Below, piece by piece: positions 52,570 through 61,295 of a stretch of 64,000 nucleotides of DNA; position 1 is the first letter of the stretch, and each line of letters begins with the position of its first letter. Location: positions 19,970 to 83,969 of the forward strand of contig ONIP01000010.1 of NCBI GenBank assembly GCA_900317955.1. The letters run 5' to 3'. The position numbers and the translations under genes were made by a program. The notes beneath the pieces are model-generated. The model saw only the letters and a list, made by a program, of their open reading frames with translations, did no database searches and had not been told where the DNA came from. Source of the stretch: an uncultured Bacteroidales bacterium (lineage in GTDB: Bacteria; Bacteroidota; Bacteroidia; Bacteroidales; P3).

Positions 52570-53658
52570 TTATTTTACAAAGGGCTTAAGTCCTTTGGCA
52601 GCATCGGCAGCCGTAATGCGTTTGCCTCCGTTGTCAAGGTCTATCAGGATATAGACATCATGTCCCATGCCCAGTTCTTTCATATAACTCAGCTGTCGCA
52701 GACCATGTCTTGATTCAATACGCTCTACCATGTCGTGGTGTTCGGCCTCGCTCATGGCATAGATGATGTCTACGCAGGCTTGGTCAATGGCAAGAATGTC
52801 TGTTGAAGAGAGGATACCCACGTTAGGTGTCACAACAGGTTCTGCGGCGGTTCCTTCACAGTCGCACGACACCGACATGTTGCGCATCACATTGACATAG
52901 GTCACATGCTCGCCGAAGTAGTCTATCGTGGCCTTAGTGCTCTCGGTCATGCGTTCCATAAACTCCTCGGTGGCGATGTTCCACTGGTTGGGCTGACCAG
53001 GAGTGGTGTGTATCCAGGCCTTTCCTATACGGCCGTCAGCGCACCCGATGCCGATATTCTTGTTGCTTCCGCCAAAGCCGCCTTGGGTATGTCCCTTGAA
53101 GTGGGTAAGGGCAACGAGGCTGTTGTAATTCTTAATATGTCCGCCCATGCTCATGCGGGTGAACCATTTGCCTCCCTTCACGGGAAGAGTCACCGTGTCT
53201 TCCTCGTCGAGGATGTCAACAGGTGCAAACGTCCATCCATTCACTTTCAGGGTCTCGCGGTGCTGCTTGGTGGTGTAGCGGTCGCCTTCGTAGTAAGTGT
53301 TCGTTTCGATAATGGAGGCGTCTTTCAAGTCTTTAGCCATCAAAGCCTTCACCCATTCCCTCGGTATGATGTTGGGACCGTTCTTCTCTCCAGTGTGGAG
53401 TTTCACGGCAACGCGGCCTTCTATCTTCCCATTTACCTGTTCATAGGCTTTGATTAGACCGTTGGCCGACAGGTCGCGGGTAAAATAAACAATGGCGGTA
53501 TCGCCGGTACGTTCGCTCATCGGCACATAATGGTCGCCGCCGGTGCCGGGGGTGGGTTGCTGATTCATGTTTTCGGTGGTTTCTTTCTGCTGGGCGTTCC
53601 CGCAAGCAACAAATACTGCACTCAACGCCAAAACAATAAATAAATTACAATGTTTCAT
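52570..53658 (-). CDS. DUF362 domain lipoprotein
   Basis: The 362-residue protein has a lipoprotein-like signal (lipid Cys at about 19 in FVACGNAQ) and the DUF362 core (about 50-330): RVAVKLHTGEKNGPNIIPREWVKAL, NTYYEGDRYTT, LTHFKGHTQGGFGGSNKNIGIGCADGRIGK and VGILSSTDILAIDQACVD. In many genomes DUF362 is fused to a ferredoxin domain, which is absent here. The biochemical role is unknown. It has a promoter at 53678 and lies beside a flavodoxin and an AraC regulator, suggesting redox-related expression. Confidence 0.85.
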   Translation of the reverse strand: MKHCNLFIVLALSAVFVACGNAQQKETTENMNQQPTPGTGGDHYVPMSERTGDTAIVYFTRDLSANGLIKAYEQVNGKIEGRVAVKLHTGEKNGPNIIPREWVKALMAKDLKDASIIETNTYYEGDRYTTKQHRETLKVNGWTFAPVDILDEEDTVTLPVKGGKWFTRMSMGGHIKNYNSLVALTHFKGHTQGGFGGSNKNIGIGCADGRIGKAWIHTTPGQPNQWNIATEEFMERMTESTKATIDYFGEHVTYVNVMRNMSVSCDCEGTAAEPVVTPNVGILSSTDILAIDQACVDIIYAMSEAEHHDMVERIESRHGLRQLSYMKELGMGHDVYILIDLDNGGKRITAADAAKGLKPFVK

Positions 53659-53677
53659 GTTAGTTGGTTTTAATTTT

Positions 53678-53685
53678 CAAAAATA
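53678..53685 (-). promoter_or_regulatory. -7 box (TATTTTTG) of the DUF362 gene
   Basis: The reverse complement reads TATTTTTG, 20 bases upstream of the ATG, with a TTTTTGTT element about 22 bases further. Confidence 0.65.
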
Positions 53686-53890
53686 CTCATTTTTCTGCAT
53701 TTATTGAACAAAAATAATCCAAACCGTATCTTGTCGGGTTTTTACGGTCTTCGTCGTGGTGCCTTCTGTTTGTATCTGTGTCTTCGTTTTTTAAGTTTTT
53801 TTCTTTTGACCTTACCACCTTTTTAACACGAATTAAAAACCAAAAGTCAATGGCTTTTGGAGGATGGTATCCTGCATATTGCCCAATGCT

Positions 53891-54793
53891 TCATTTTTCA
53901 TTTTTCGCAAAACATTCCCGCCTTTTCTCATCCCCACCGCTATTGTCGGTGCTGCGGAACTCCGAGGGGGAAAGTCCTGTCTCGCGACGGAAATAGCGGC
54001 TGAAGGTGGCCTGCTCGTCGAAGCCCAGCATGTCGGAGATGGCCTGCACTGTGAGGTCGTGTCGCATGTGGAGCAGCATCTTGGCTTCAACTATTACTTG
54101 TTGATGTATCCAGTAGGCGGCTGTGTGGCCCGTCTCCTGCTTGATGATGGCGCTGAAATGCTTGGTCGACAGGCAGGCCTGAGCAGCATAGAAACCCACG
54201 TCGCGATGTTCGCGAAAGTGCTGTTTAAGGCAGTTGTGAAACCGGGCACTGACCTTGTTGTCGGAGTGGGATTCGTTCAGTTTACCCTCTCGGTATCGGC
54301 TTAGCAGCCGCAGGAAGAATTCAAGCAGTCGTGTCATCAGCATCCGCCGGTCGGGAAGTTCGAGCCGCTTGATTTCGCGCATCCCCTCCACAACGCTCGT
54401 TATCATCTTGTATTCATGTTTGTCGAGTTTCACATTGGGATGCGGTTCGTAGCGGTAGCGCATCTGGTTGATGATTTGCAGCATAGGGTCTTTGAGCACC
54501 GAGGCTTCGACAATGATTAAGGTGGCCTGATAGTCGTCAGTCACACTTACCTTGCGTAGGCTGTGGTTGGGGAATATCACCCCCACGGTGTGTTGCCCGG
54601 AATAATCGGCAACGTTGTCGTACATGAGTTCGATGCGCCCACGGTGACCAATGCAGATGACATAATCGGACGAGACAAAGGGCTTGTCGCCTGTGGGCAA
54701 TTCCCTCACGTCGTCGAAGACCACGATGCCTTCCTCCTTGATTTTCTGGGGGAATAGGTTCATCGGGTGGGTGTATGGCTGCGCTGTTTTCAT
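53891..54793 (-). CDS. AraC family transcriptional regulator
   Basis: The 300-residue protein starting MKTAQPYTHP has an N-terminal cupin-like sensing part (about 20-110, VFDDVRELPTGDKPFVSSDYVICIGHRG) and a C-terminal AraC DNA-binding domain (about 195-290). Its two helix-turn-helix units are visible (YAAQACLSTKHFSAIIKQETG and TVQAISDMLGFDEQATFSRYFRRETGLSPSEFR). A later ATG (MNLFPQ) is also possible. It may control the DUF362/flavodoxin genes downstream on its own strand or the divergent carbohydrate-binding protein gene; the sequence does not decide this. Confidence 0.9.
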   Translation of the reverse strand: MKTAQPYTHPMNLFPQKIKEEGIVVFDDVRELPTGDKPFVSSDYVICIGHRGRIELMYDNVADYSGQHTVGVIFPNHSLRKVSVTDDYQATLIIVEASVLKDPMLQIINQMRYRYEPHPNVKLDKHEYKMITSVVEGMREIKRLELPDRRMLMTRLLEFFLRLLSRYREGKLNESHSDNKVSARFHNCLKQHFREHRDVGFYAAQACLSTKHFSAIIKQETGHTAAYWIHQQVIVEAKMLLHMRHDLTVQAISDMLGFDEQATFSRYFRRETGLSPSEFRSTDNSGGDEKRRECFAKNEK

Positions 54794-54796
54794 ATT

Positions 54797-54805
54797 GCAA
54801 AAATA
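54797..54805 (-). promoter_or_regulatory. -7 box (TATTTTTGC) next to the AraC start codon
   Basis: The reverse complement TATTTTTGC ends three bases before the ATG at 54793, so the mRNA would be leaderless or start at the downstream ATG. Confidence 0.6.
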
Positions 54806-54893
54806 CGGATTTTTTTTGACTCGGTTGATAATAATCCGACTTTTTGCCAAATATTGCCGTCGATATGTTATTGTACAGGTGACTGATATTCCG

Positions 54894-54901
54894 TAATTTT
54901 G
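54894..54901 (+). promoter_or_regulatory. promoter of the beta-helix protein gene (TTG, 20 bases, TAATTTTG)
   Basis: TTG at 54871 and TAATTTTG at 54894 show near-ideal spacing, 26 bases before the ATG. Confidence 0.78.
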
Positions 54902-54927
54902 CAACGTAAAACACAATACTTTTTTTT

Positions 54928-56880
54928 ATGAAAAAATTATTCATCTTATTCATTCTGTTTGCTTTCGCAGCATTTGGCCTTGCGCAGGCACAGAACGACA
55001 ACACTGTAGAAGTGGTTTATGACGGCACAGCGGCGACAGTAAATGTGGCCGACAACATCAGCCAGTATCTGACCGTCACCCAGCAGGGGGCTCACGTCTC
55101 TATTGCACAGAGCGACTCCCTCGCCACAGAAATCACCTACAAACTGAGCGGCACGTCGACCGACGGCGAGTTCTACATGTCGGGCAGCTACAAAGCCACC
55201 GTTGAACTGAACGGTCTGACGCTCACCAACGCCACGCCTGTATACAGCGGAGCCGCCGTGCACATCCAGAACGGCAAGCGCATCAACGTGAAGGTCATTA
55301 CTGGCACCACCAACACCCTGGTTGATGCCACTACTGGCTCGCAGAAGGGCTGCCTTTACGTGAAAGGACATGCCGAGTTCAAGCAGCAGGGCACCCTCAA
55401 CGTGGTGGGCAACGTGAAGCATGCCATCAAGGCGGGCGAGTACGTCAGCCTGAAGAACGCCACCCTCAACATCACCTCGGCTGTGGGCGACGGCATTTCG
55501 TGCAACCAGTATTTCCTTATGGAAAGCGGCACCATTAACATCAGCGGCACAGGTGACGACGGCATACAGTGCGACCTTGAGGGCGACACTGCCACCGCCA
55601 TCACCGAGGATCATGAGGACGAGGACAGCGGCAATATTTATATTGAAGGCGGCAATATCACCATCAACTGCGCCGCCATCGCCGCCAAGGGCATCAAATG
55701 TGCCGGTGACATCTTTATTACGGGTGAACCTGTTATCGATATCACCACATCCGGCAAAGGCACTTGGGACGAGGACGACTTGGAGACCAAGGCTGCCTGC
55801 GGCCTGAGCGCCGACGGCGACATCAGTATCGGCGGCGGCACCATAACGCTTACCTCCACCGGTTCGGGCGGCAAGGGCTTGAAATGCGATAGCGTGCTGA
55901 CCATCAGTGGCGGCGATATCACCGTCACCACCTCCGGCGGCCTCTACTACAACAACGGTACCACCGAGAACACCAACTACACCGGCAATACCGACCGCAT
56001 CAGCAGCGACTACTACTCCTCGCCCAAGGGCATCAAAGCAGGCGTCAAGACGCAGGTGGGCAACAGCTATACCTATGGCGGTGGAATGGTCATCAGCGGC
56101 GGCAAAATCAAGGTGACTACTTCCGGCTATAACGGCGAAGGCATCGAGAGCAAGAACTATCTCAATATCACTGGCGGCGAGATTTTCATCAACGCCTACG
56201 ACGACGGCATCAACTCGGCGCAAGACATGACCATTACCGGAGGATATGTCTATTCGCACTCGAACAACAACGACGGCATCGACGCCAACGGCAATATCTA
56301 TCTTAATGGTGGAATAGTCTATGCTATCGGCTCGCGTTCACCTGAACTGGGCATCGACGCCAATAGCGAGGGAGGTAAAAAGGTCTTCATCAATGGGGGC
56401 ACCGTCATCGCCGTCGGGGGAGTGGAAAGCGGCAGCTCTATGAGCCAGGCTACCTACCGTGCCACGTCGGTGAGCGGCAACACATGGTATTCGCTCTCCT
56501 ATGGCGACGAAGTGATAGCCTTCTACACCCCGCAAATCACCACTGGCGGCGGTCCTGGCGGTCATGGTCCCGGCGGCGGTAACGCCTCGGGTCTGGTGAT
56601 TTCCGTTCCCCAAACGCCTACGCTCAAAAGCGGTGTCACTGCCAGTGGTACCGGCATTTTTGAGGACAACTGTTATCTCAATGCCACCGTCAGCGGCGGA
56701 ACAGCGGTTTCGCTGACCCACATCGGAGGTACCGTGGGCATTGACAATATCGAGCCGGAGCAGACCATCAACGACCCGCGTGTTTTCACCCTCGACGGCC
56801 GCTATCTCGGTACGGAAGTCCCCGCCACCTTCCGCGGAGTTTACATCCAGAACGGCAAGAAGCACATCAAATTTCAATAA
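54928..56880 (+). CDS. secreted carbohydrate-binding beta-helix protein (Cthe_2159/DUF4353-like)
   Basis: The 650-residue protein has a signal peptide (MKKLFILFILFAFAAFGLAQAQ), then a start (about 40-110, ITYKLSGTSTDGEFYMSGSYKATVELNGLTL) and a right-handed beta helix of many short coils. The coils carry recurring DGI, KGIK and DDGIQC turns (GDGISCNQYF, GDDGIQCDLE, AAKGIKCAGD, YDDGINSAQD, NNDGIDANGN). This is the Cthe_2159 family, whose founder binds cellulose and pectin-type sugars. A Gly/Pro/His linker (GGGPGGHGPGGG, about 545) leads to a C-terminal segment (DPRVFTLDGRYLG, GVYIQNGKKHIKF) like the sorting or anchoring tails of Bacteroidota secreted proteins. Confidence 0.85.
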   Translation: MKKLFILFILFAFAAFGLAQAQNDNTVEVVYDGTAATVNVADNISQYLTVTQQGAHVSIAQSDSLATEITYKLSGTSTDGEFYMSGSYKATVELNGLTLTNATPVYSGAAVHIQNGKRINVKVITGTTNTLVDATTGSQKGCLYVKGHAEFKQQGTLNVVGNVKHAIKAGEYVSLKNATLNITSAVGDGISCNQYFLMESGTINISGTGDDGIQCDLEGDTATAITEDHEDEDSGNIYIEGGNITINCAAIAAKGIKCAGDIFITGEPVIDITTSGKGTWDEDDLETKAACGLSADGDISIGGGTITLTSTGSGGKGLKCDSVLTISGGDITVTTSGGLYYNNGTTENTNYTGNTDRISSDYYSSPKGIKAGVKTQVGNSYTYGGGMVISGGKIKVTTSGYNGEGIESKNYLNITGGEIFINAYDDGINSAQDMTITGGYVYSHSNNNDGIDANGNIYLNGGIVYAIGSRSPELGIDANSEGGKKVFINGGTVIAVGGVESGSSMSQATYRATSVSGNTWYSLSYGDEVIAFYTPQITTGGGPGGHGPGGGNASGLVISVPQTPTLKSGVTASGTGIFEDNCYLNATVSGGTAVSLTHIGGTVGIDNIEPEQTINDPRVFTLDGRYLGTEVPATFRGVYIQNGKKHIKFQ

Positions 56881-56900
56881 ATCAAATTTCAATAAACAAA

Positions 56901-56943
56901 AAGAGGAGACATTTCCCCCATTGCGGCGGTTATGTCTCCTCTT
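56901..56943 (+). terminator. terminator-like hairpin of the beta-helix protein gene
   Basis: AAGAGGAGACAT (56901-56912) pairs perfectly with ATGTCTCCTCTT (56932-56943), 20 bases after the stop, followed by a short T-rich stretch. Confidence 0.8.
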
Positions 56944-56991
56944 CTGTTATTGTCGGCGCAGAGAACGCGGCAATGAGTAGTTTCTGCGCTC

Positions 56992-58092
56992 TTATTTCTT
57001 GACAAATTCCACTCGACGATTCTTTGCGCGACCCTCCTCGGTAGTGTTGGGCGCGATGGGGGAGTGCGAACCCTTGCCCACGGCCGTGAGGCGCGATTTG
57101 TCGATACCTTGCTTCACCAAAGCGGCAACGATGGCTTCGGCTCGCTTCTGACTCAGCGGGTCGTTCACGGCGTCGCTGCCCGTGTTGTCGCAGTGTCCCT
57201 GCACCTCGAAGTTTAGGTCGGTATGTTCTTGCATTAACTTGGCCACACGGTTGATTTCAACGATGGATTCAGGCTTTAGGTCGGCCTTGCCACTCTCGAA
57301 GGTGATGGCATAGGTCACAATCTTTCCGTCGGTGGTGAGGCGGTCGTAGAGCGGCACGGCTCCTTGGGCGATGCGCACATTGCTCAATCCCGAAAAACGA
57401 TAGGCTGATCCACTGGTAAAGAAACAATAACCCGGAGCCTTCATGGCTGGCACATTGATCATGCGTACACCGTTCACGTAGCCCTTGAAGGCTCGCTTGT
57501 TGAACGAGAAGGAGAAGTGGTTCCACTCGCCGGCAACCACAGGGTTATCCTTCTCCAGATAGTCGTTGTTGCCCGAGTTCAGCCCCAGCATCTTCTCTCC
57601 ACTCGCCTGGTTGCTCCCGTCCGGTTTCAACAGAGACCACGTGAGGCTGCACGACCCGTCTTCCCTATACCAGAAGCGTACATTGCTCGAAGCATTGTAG
57701 TAGCTCTCGTCGCCGCGGTCGCCGAAATAAATGCTCATATCGAGCGACGACTCCTCGTCAGTTGTACTCATCGGAGCCACATAGAGGTCGAACTCCACCG
57801 TAAACACCTCCGGCAGCCAATCCCACTTCTCTTTCATCAGAGGCATCACCTGTCCCAGTCCGTTGTCCGTGAACGCAATCACGTTGCGTCCTTGCTGCTG
57901 TGCCGTCTCTGCATAGCCGTCCAGCAAATCCCACCTCAGCGGGAACTCGCCCAGCTTCTCATGTTCAAAGTTGTCGTCGAAGATGGTTTCGTCGCCCGGG
58001 ACAAAGTCGGTCTTTGCATAGTTGCTCTCTTGAGCCTTTGCGGTCATACCGGCCAGCAGCAAGAATGCTGCTACAAACAATAATTTCTTCAT
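56992..58092 (-). CDS. OmpA family outer-membrane-associated protein
   Basis: The 366-residue protein has a signal peptide (MKKLLFVAAFLLLAGMTAKAQ). A lectin-like beta-sandwich follows (about 35-235, FDDNFEHEKLGEFPLRWDLLDG, and GEWNHFSFSFNKRAFKGYVNGVRM). The C-terminal OmpA peptidoglycan-binding domain (about 255-366) reads FESGKADLKPESIVEINRVAKLM, EVQGHCDNTGSDAVNDPLSQKRAEAI and KGSHSPIAPN..EGRAKNRRVEF. No barrel precedes the OmpA domain. It probably ties a sugar-binding module to the cell wall. Confidence 0.9.
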   Translation of the reverse strand: MKKLLFVAAFLLLAGMTAKAQESNYAKTDFVPGDETIFDDNFEHEKLGEFPLRWDLLDGYAETAQQQGRNVIAFTDNGLGQVMPLMKEKWDWLPEVFTVEFDLYVAPMSTTDEESSLDMSIYFGDRGDESYYNASSNVRFWYREDGSCSLTWSLLKPDGSNQASGEKMLGLNSGNNDYLEKDNPVVAGEWNHFSFSFNKRAFKGYVNGVRMINVPAMKAPGYCFFTSGSAYRFSGLSNVRIAQGAVPLYDRLTTDGKIVTYAITFESGKADLKPESIVEINRVAKLMQEHTDLNFEVQGHCDNTGSDAVNDPLSQKRAEAIVAALVKQGIDKSRLTAVGKGSHSPIAPNTTEEGRAKNRRVEFVKK

Positions 58093-58121
58093 AATGATGG
58101 TTTTTTAGATTATTTCAATTT

Positions 58122-58130
58122 GCAAAGATA
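58122..58130 (-). promoter_or_regulatory. -7 box (TATCTTTGC) of the OmpA family gene
   Basis: The reverse complement reads TATCTTTGC, 30 bases upstream of the ATG. Confidence 0.7.
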
Positions 58131-58417
58131 CGAACAAAATTGAGAATTGAGACAATTTAGAAGTGTTCTAACCTGAAAATAATTGACACTTTTGGGAACA
58201 ATACCGAAAGTAAAAATGAGACAAAAGACACAGACACGACAGGTGTACAATGAATAACTATGATGTTACGGGTGGAAAGAGATAGAGACAGACAATATTG
58301 CGATAGCGCGGGTGTACCAAGGACTGGTATGCCCGGCGTAAGAGATTTTGTTCTGTCGTGAAGCAGAAGAGAGTATTCACGACATATTATTATACCGTGT
58401 AACTCCGAGTTACGACA
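58131..58417. other. noncoding spacer
   Basis: No gene was seen. A hairpin (TCGTGAA with TTCACGA, about 58356-58383) is the only structure noted. Confidence 0.35.
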
Positions 58418-58573
58418 ATGTGCCGGTTTAAAAACAGTGAGCTCATCCCCGGCGATGTACAGCAGGCTCTCCTCAAAGCCTACGAGGAAGCCGCCAACGA
58501 GGAGATTATCTATCCTTTTTTCGTTTGTTCTGAGTTTGTTTCCAGTTCGTTATTTTGTTGCATTCCTCTTTAA
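58418..58573 (+). CDS. short ORF, possibly the remnant of a gene
   Basis: Fifty-one residues are encoded from ATG to TAA. The first 30 (MCRFKNSELIPGDVQQALL, KAYEEAANEEIIYP) look like real helical protein, while the last 20 (FFVCSEFVSSSLFCCIPL) do not. I read this as a truncated gene end that now runs into unrelated DNA; no family was recognised and expression is doubtful. Confidence 0.3.
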   Translation: MCRFKNSELIPGDVQQALLKAYEEAANEEIIYPFFVCSEFVSSSLFCCIPL

Positions 58574-58670
58574 ATGTGGAAGACAAGTTCAGGAGGAGTG
58601 AATATCAAAAGAATAATTTGCAATGCTACCTATACCGATTGGTTTTTGCTTGTCCGATAGATGGCAGAGC

Positions 58671-59372
58671 CTATGTGAACTCGACGATGGCGCTAATCTC
58701 TGTATTGATTGACAGGGCGACAATGAAGCCGCTGTCTATATGAAAGATAGTGGGAGTCAGCACATCCCCAAGTTTGGCTGCTATGCGATATTCCACACGC
58801 AGACCTTTCACCAGAAAGTCGTCGGGCAACAGTTCCATGGCCACACGAACATAATTGGCGTTGTTCATGTGGCGGTTGTAGTCGATGTCAGCGCGTAGCA
58901 CGCGAATAGGGGAGATGGGAGTGCCGCCTTCTTTGGGCAGAATGATGCGGCGGTCGCGATAGTTCATTTCCAGCTTAGGTTCCAGAGTCATCGAAGCAAT
59001 GGTGGCGTCGTCCACCCGTTTCAGTTTGCCTGCAGCCTTGTCAACAAAGGCTCCCATGCTCCATGTTTTATAACAGGGGTTACCGTCCGCATCGTAAATA
59101 AACGTGTTGCGGAAACCGAACATGGGTTTCATTTCGTATACAGTGCTGGTTACCGTCAGTTTTTCCTTGTATTCCGGGACTCTTGCGACTTCAACCTGCC
59201 GTGTGGCCAGCAGTTGAGCCATGTTCTGTTCTGCGAAATACCGCTTTACGCTGGGCTCGCTGTCTATCCACATCTCGGAGCAGTCCTGCATCATCTAGAG
59301 TGCAGAATAGAGTTTCAGCCTTCCTTCGCTGTCGCAGGTGCTGGTTGTTACTTTATATTCTAAACTGTACAT
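58671..59372 (-). pseudogene. acyl-ACP thioesterase interrupted by an amber codon
   Basis: The frame from ATG at 59372 reads MYSLEYKVTTSTCDSEGRL, KLYSAL, then TAG at 59295-59297, then MMQDCSEMWIDSEPSVK and the rest without a further stop to 58671. The two parts together are a 233-residue acyl-ACP thioesterase of two hot-dog domains (N-terminal about 1-135, second from PISPIRVLRADIDYNRHMNNANYV). In relatives the interrupted position is commonly Gln, so a single C-to-T change (CAG to TAG) explains the break. Translation may restart at MMQDC, which would lose the first strand. TAG ends other genes here, so it is read as stop. Confidence 0.85.
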
Positions 59373-59376
59373 GTTA

Positions 59377-59423
59377 GGGAGTTGATATGTTTAGTATTGA
59401 TATGTTGGGAGTTGATATGTTTA
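59377..59423. repeat. 17-bp direct repeat, 30-bp period
   Basis: GGGAGTTGATATGTTTA occurs at 59377-59393 and 59407-59423, with a shorter TTGATATGTT between, in the spacer upstream of the thioesterase gene. Confidence 0.85.
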
Positions 59424-59468
59424 ATGGTTGGTTTCTTCGCAACCGTCGTTTTCGATATGAAAAGTAAG

Positions 59469-60090
59469 TTAATGCTTTCCTGGCAGCTTCTCTTTCGGCT
59501 GGAGGCTGCGGCGGTAGTCGCTGGGCGACTGGCCGAGGTGCTTGGTGCAGTAGCGGCTGAAGTAGGAGAGCGAGGAGAAGTTCATGTGGTCGGCAATCTG
59601 GGTGAGCGACAGGCGTTCGTCGTTGAGGTATTTCTTCAGGATAGGCACCGTGGCGCGGTCGATGAAGCTGCTGACGCTGTGGCCGGTGACGCGCTTGACG
59701 GTGGCGGAGAGGTATTTGGTCGATACGTTGAGCCGCTCGGCATAGTAACTCACGTCGCGCTCGGTGCGGCTGATGCCTGTGGCGAGCAGGTCGGTCAGCT
59801 GGCGGACGATGATGGCGGTGCGGTCGCTGTGGGTGTCGGTGGCGTCGCGGCGGGCGTGGAGCTCGAAAATGTCGTACATCATCGTCAGGCAGAGGCTTCC
59901 CATCATCTCGCGGTAGAAGAGCAGGTGGCGGTCGTTGAGGCGGTCGCGCAGCCGGTGGAAGTCTTCCAGCAGGATCTCCGCCTGTCGGTCGTCGACCTTG
60001 ATGACGGGGTTCTGGTTGAGGCTGATGCTGCCTCCGATGCTGTAGTTGTTCGACGGCAGAAGACCTTGCAGGTACTTGTTGTCGGCGGCG
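59469..60090 (-). pseudogene. AraC family regulator lacking its N-terminal domain
   Basis: The preserved part of about 205 residues starts within the effector domain (YLQGLLPSNNYSIGGS, EDFHRLRDRLNDRHLLFYREMM) and has a full AraC DNA-binding domain (YYAERLNVSTKYLSATVKRVTG, LTQIADHMNFSSLSYFSRYC, LGQSPSDYRR). Upstream of about 60090 the frame stays open on the minus strand, but the text is the antisense of another gene's end and of repeats, not protein-like. The gene has therefore lost its start and about 100 N-terminal residues in a rearrangement. Confidence 0.72.
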
Positions 60091-60092
60091 GC

Positions 60093-60200
60093 TATGTGGA
60101 CTGCCTCTGCATTATCGACAACATGTTCACCATCGCCAGCTTGCCCCACGGCACCTACACCTTCATCTTCAAGGAGTGCGGCTACGAGAACCACATATAA
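60093..60200 (+). pseudogene. orphan 3' end of an unidentified gene
   Basis: On the plus strand YVDCLCIIDNMFTIASLPHG, TYTFIFKECGYENHI and a TAA read like the end of a secreted protein with a carboxypeptidase-regulatory or similar beta domain (the LP.GTYTF pattern). Upstream the same frame is the antisense of the AraC fragment, so only the last 35 codons survive. Confidence 0.5.
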
Positions 60201-60238
60201 AATAGCCGTGCAATCGTGCCCCGCACCACTGCAAGGAC

Positions 60239-60421
60239 ATGAAACAATGCTGCAAATGTGTTTTGCAATGGTGCGAGGCCGTTTTGCATTGGTGTAAATG
60301 CCTTTTGCAACGATGCGGGACCATTTTGCAACGCTGCAACGCCCAGTGCAATGATGCGAGACCGATTTACACGACTGCAAGAGGGTTTTGCGATGATGCG
60401 AGGCAAAATTGCACAGAAACC
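60239..60421. repeat. fuzzy tandem repeat of about 22 bp
   Basis: About eight degenerate units contain TTTTGCAAYGRTGCGAGRCC-like text (for example GTTTTGCAATGGTGCGAGGC, then TTTTGCATTGGTGTAAATGC, then TTTTGCAACGATGCGGGACC). The last unit is the start of the 75-bp direct repeat below. It encodes nothing recognisable. Confidence 0.8.
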
Positions 60422-60458
60422 GCAAATTTTCGCCGCCCTGCGGGCAATAAAATCCGCA
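60384..60458. repeat. 75-bp direct repeat, copy A
   Basis: It starts GGTTTTGCGATGATGCGAGG and ends GGGCAATAAAATCCGCA. It matches copy B (61478-61552) at about 66 of 75 positions in the same orientation. Confidence 0.88.
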
Positions 60459-60872
60459 ATAAGGCGTTAATAAGAGCAAAATTGAAAACGGATAGTAGAA
60501 CCAAATCGAATGCCTATGATGCAAAAAGCATAAAACTGATATGCACATCACAGAATAGAAAATAGCGAAGTTGACCGAACTCTGGAATCTTTGAAACTTG
60601 GACACTTTCAAATTTATCCCCAGACCGAGCGACGGCGTTCCCGCCATAGGCGTGGACTTGAACGTTGTAATTGGGGATAATAGGTAGTCCAAGACCTCAA
60701 AGATTCCGATGAAGACTAACAAGTGCCACGCTCTTTTTATGTGCATTTTTTTTCGGGCCGATGTAGACATTTCGGAAAAAAGTGGTTATAGTATATGTAG
60801 AAGAACTTTTTTCGTCGCGGCACCGTCCGCACGGCAAATAAACAAAATGTACAACTTAAATTTTTAACAACA
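60459..60872. other. noncoding stretch between repeat copy A and the broken lipoprotein gene
   Basis: No gene is supported; long open frames here are by-products of the repeats. A G+C-rich patch (60620-60660) and the leader of the next gene are all that is seen. Confidence 0.35.
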
Positions 60873-61236
60873 ATGTTCAAACAAATCAAAAAACTGACCG
60901 CGCTGTTCTTGCGGTGGCGGCAGCAGTTCCGCCAATTACCCTGAGACAATAGTCTCGACCAACTGGAATTGGGAAAGCAGTGAGCCGACAAACGGATTCG
61001 TTCGTGTTGGTGTATTCTTTGGTGAAAACAACAACTTCACATCAGTGACAATGGAAAAAGCAGAAACTCACCTTGCTGACATATACATTGGAACATATTC
61101 GTATTCTACCGGTAGTGGTTCGATGTCTTTAGAAGATCAGGGCTCGCACACAACAGCATCTGCAACATTTTCCATTAACGGCACGACGATGACCTTTAAA
61201 ATCAACGGCGGCACCTACACCCTCGCCAAGCAGTAA
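60873..61236 (+). pseudogene. small lipoprotein with a broken signal sequence
   Basis: The ATG at 60873 starts MFKQIKKLTALF, but that frame ends at a TAG about 20 codons later. From about 60908 the next frame reads SCGGGSSSANYPETIV, STNWNWESSEPTNGFVRVG and continues open to TAA at 61236. SCGGGSS is a typical lipobox with Gly/Ser linker, so the two parts are one lipoprotein of about 120 residues that lost part of its hydrophobic signal and the frame. The C-terminal part (SATFSINGTTMTFKINGGTYTL) is beta-rich. A terminator follows. The family is not recognised. Confidence 0.65.
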
Positions 61237-61265
61237 TCCCTTCAGAAAACCCTCACCTCCCCCAA

Positions 61266-61295
61266 GGGTGCCAGCCCCCTACGCTGGCACCCTTT
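61266..61295 (+). terminator. Rho-independent terminator of the broken lipoprotein gene
   Basis: GGGTGCCAGC (61266-61275) pairs with GCTGGCACCC (61283-61292), followed by TTT. Confidence 0.82.

Noticed and set aside
54946..56259. Antisense open frame of 437 codons opposite the beta-helix protein
   Set aside because: Repetitive Ala/Val/Gly text produced by the repeated coils of the real gene.
59295..59297. TAG read as glutamine across the genome
   Set aside because: TAG ends several intact genes in the window (S41 peptidase, rpoD, PspC), so general recoding is not supported; a point mutation is simpler.
59382..60200. Plus-strand open frame of 272 codons
   Set aside because: Most is antisense of the AraC fragment; only the last 35 codons look like protein and are listed as an orphan gene end.
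60169..60770. Minus-strand N-terminal extension of the AraC frame (about 200 codons)
   Set aside because: The translation is the fuzzy DNA repeat (HHRKTLLQSC-like text) and the antisense of another gene end, not an effector domain.
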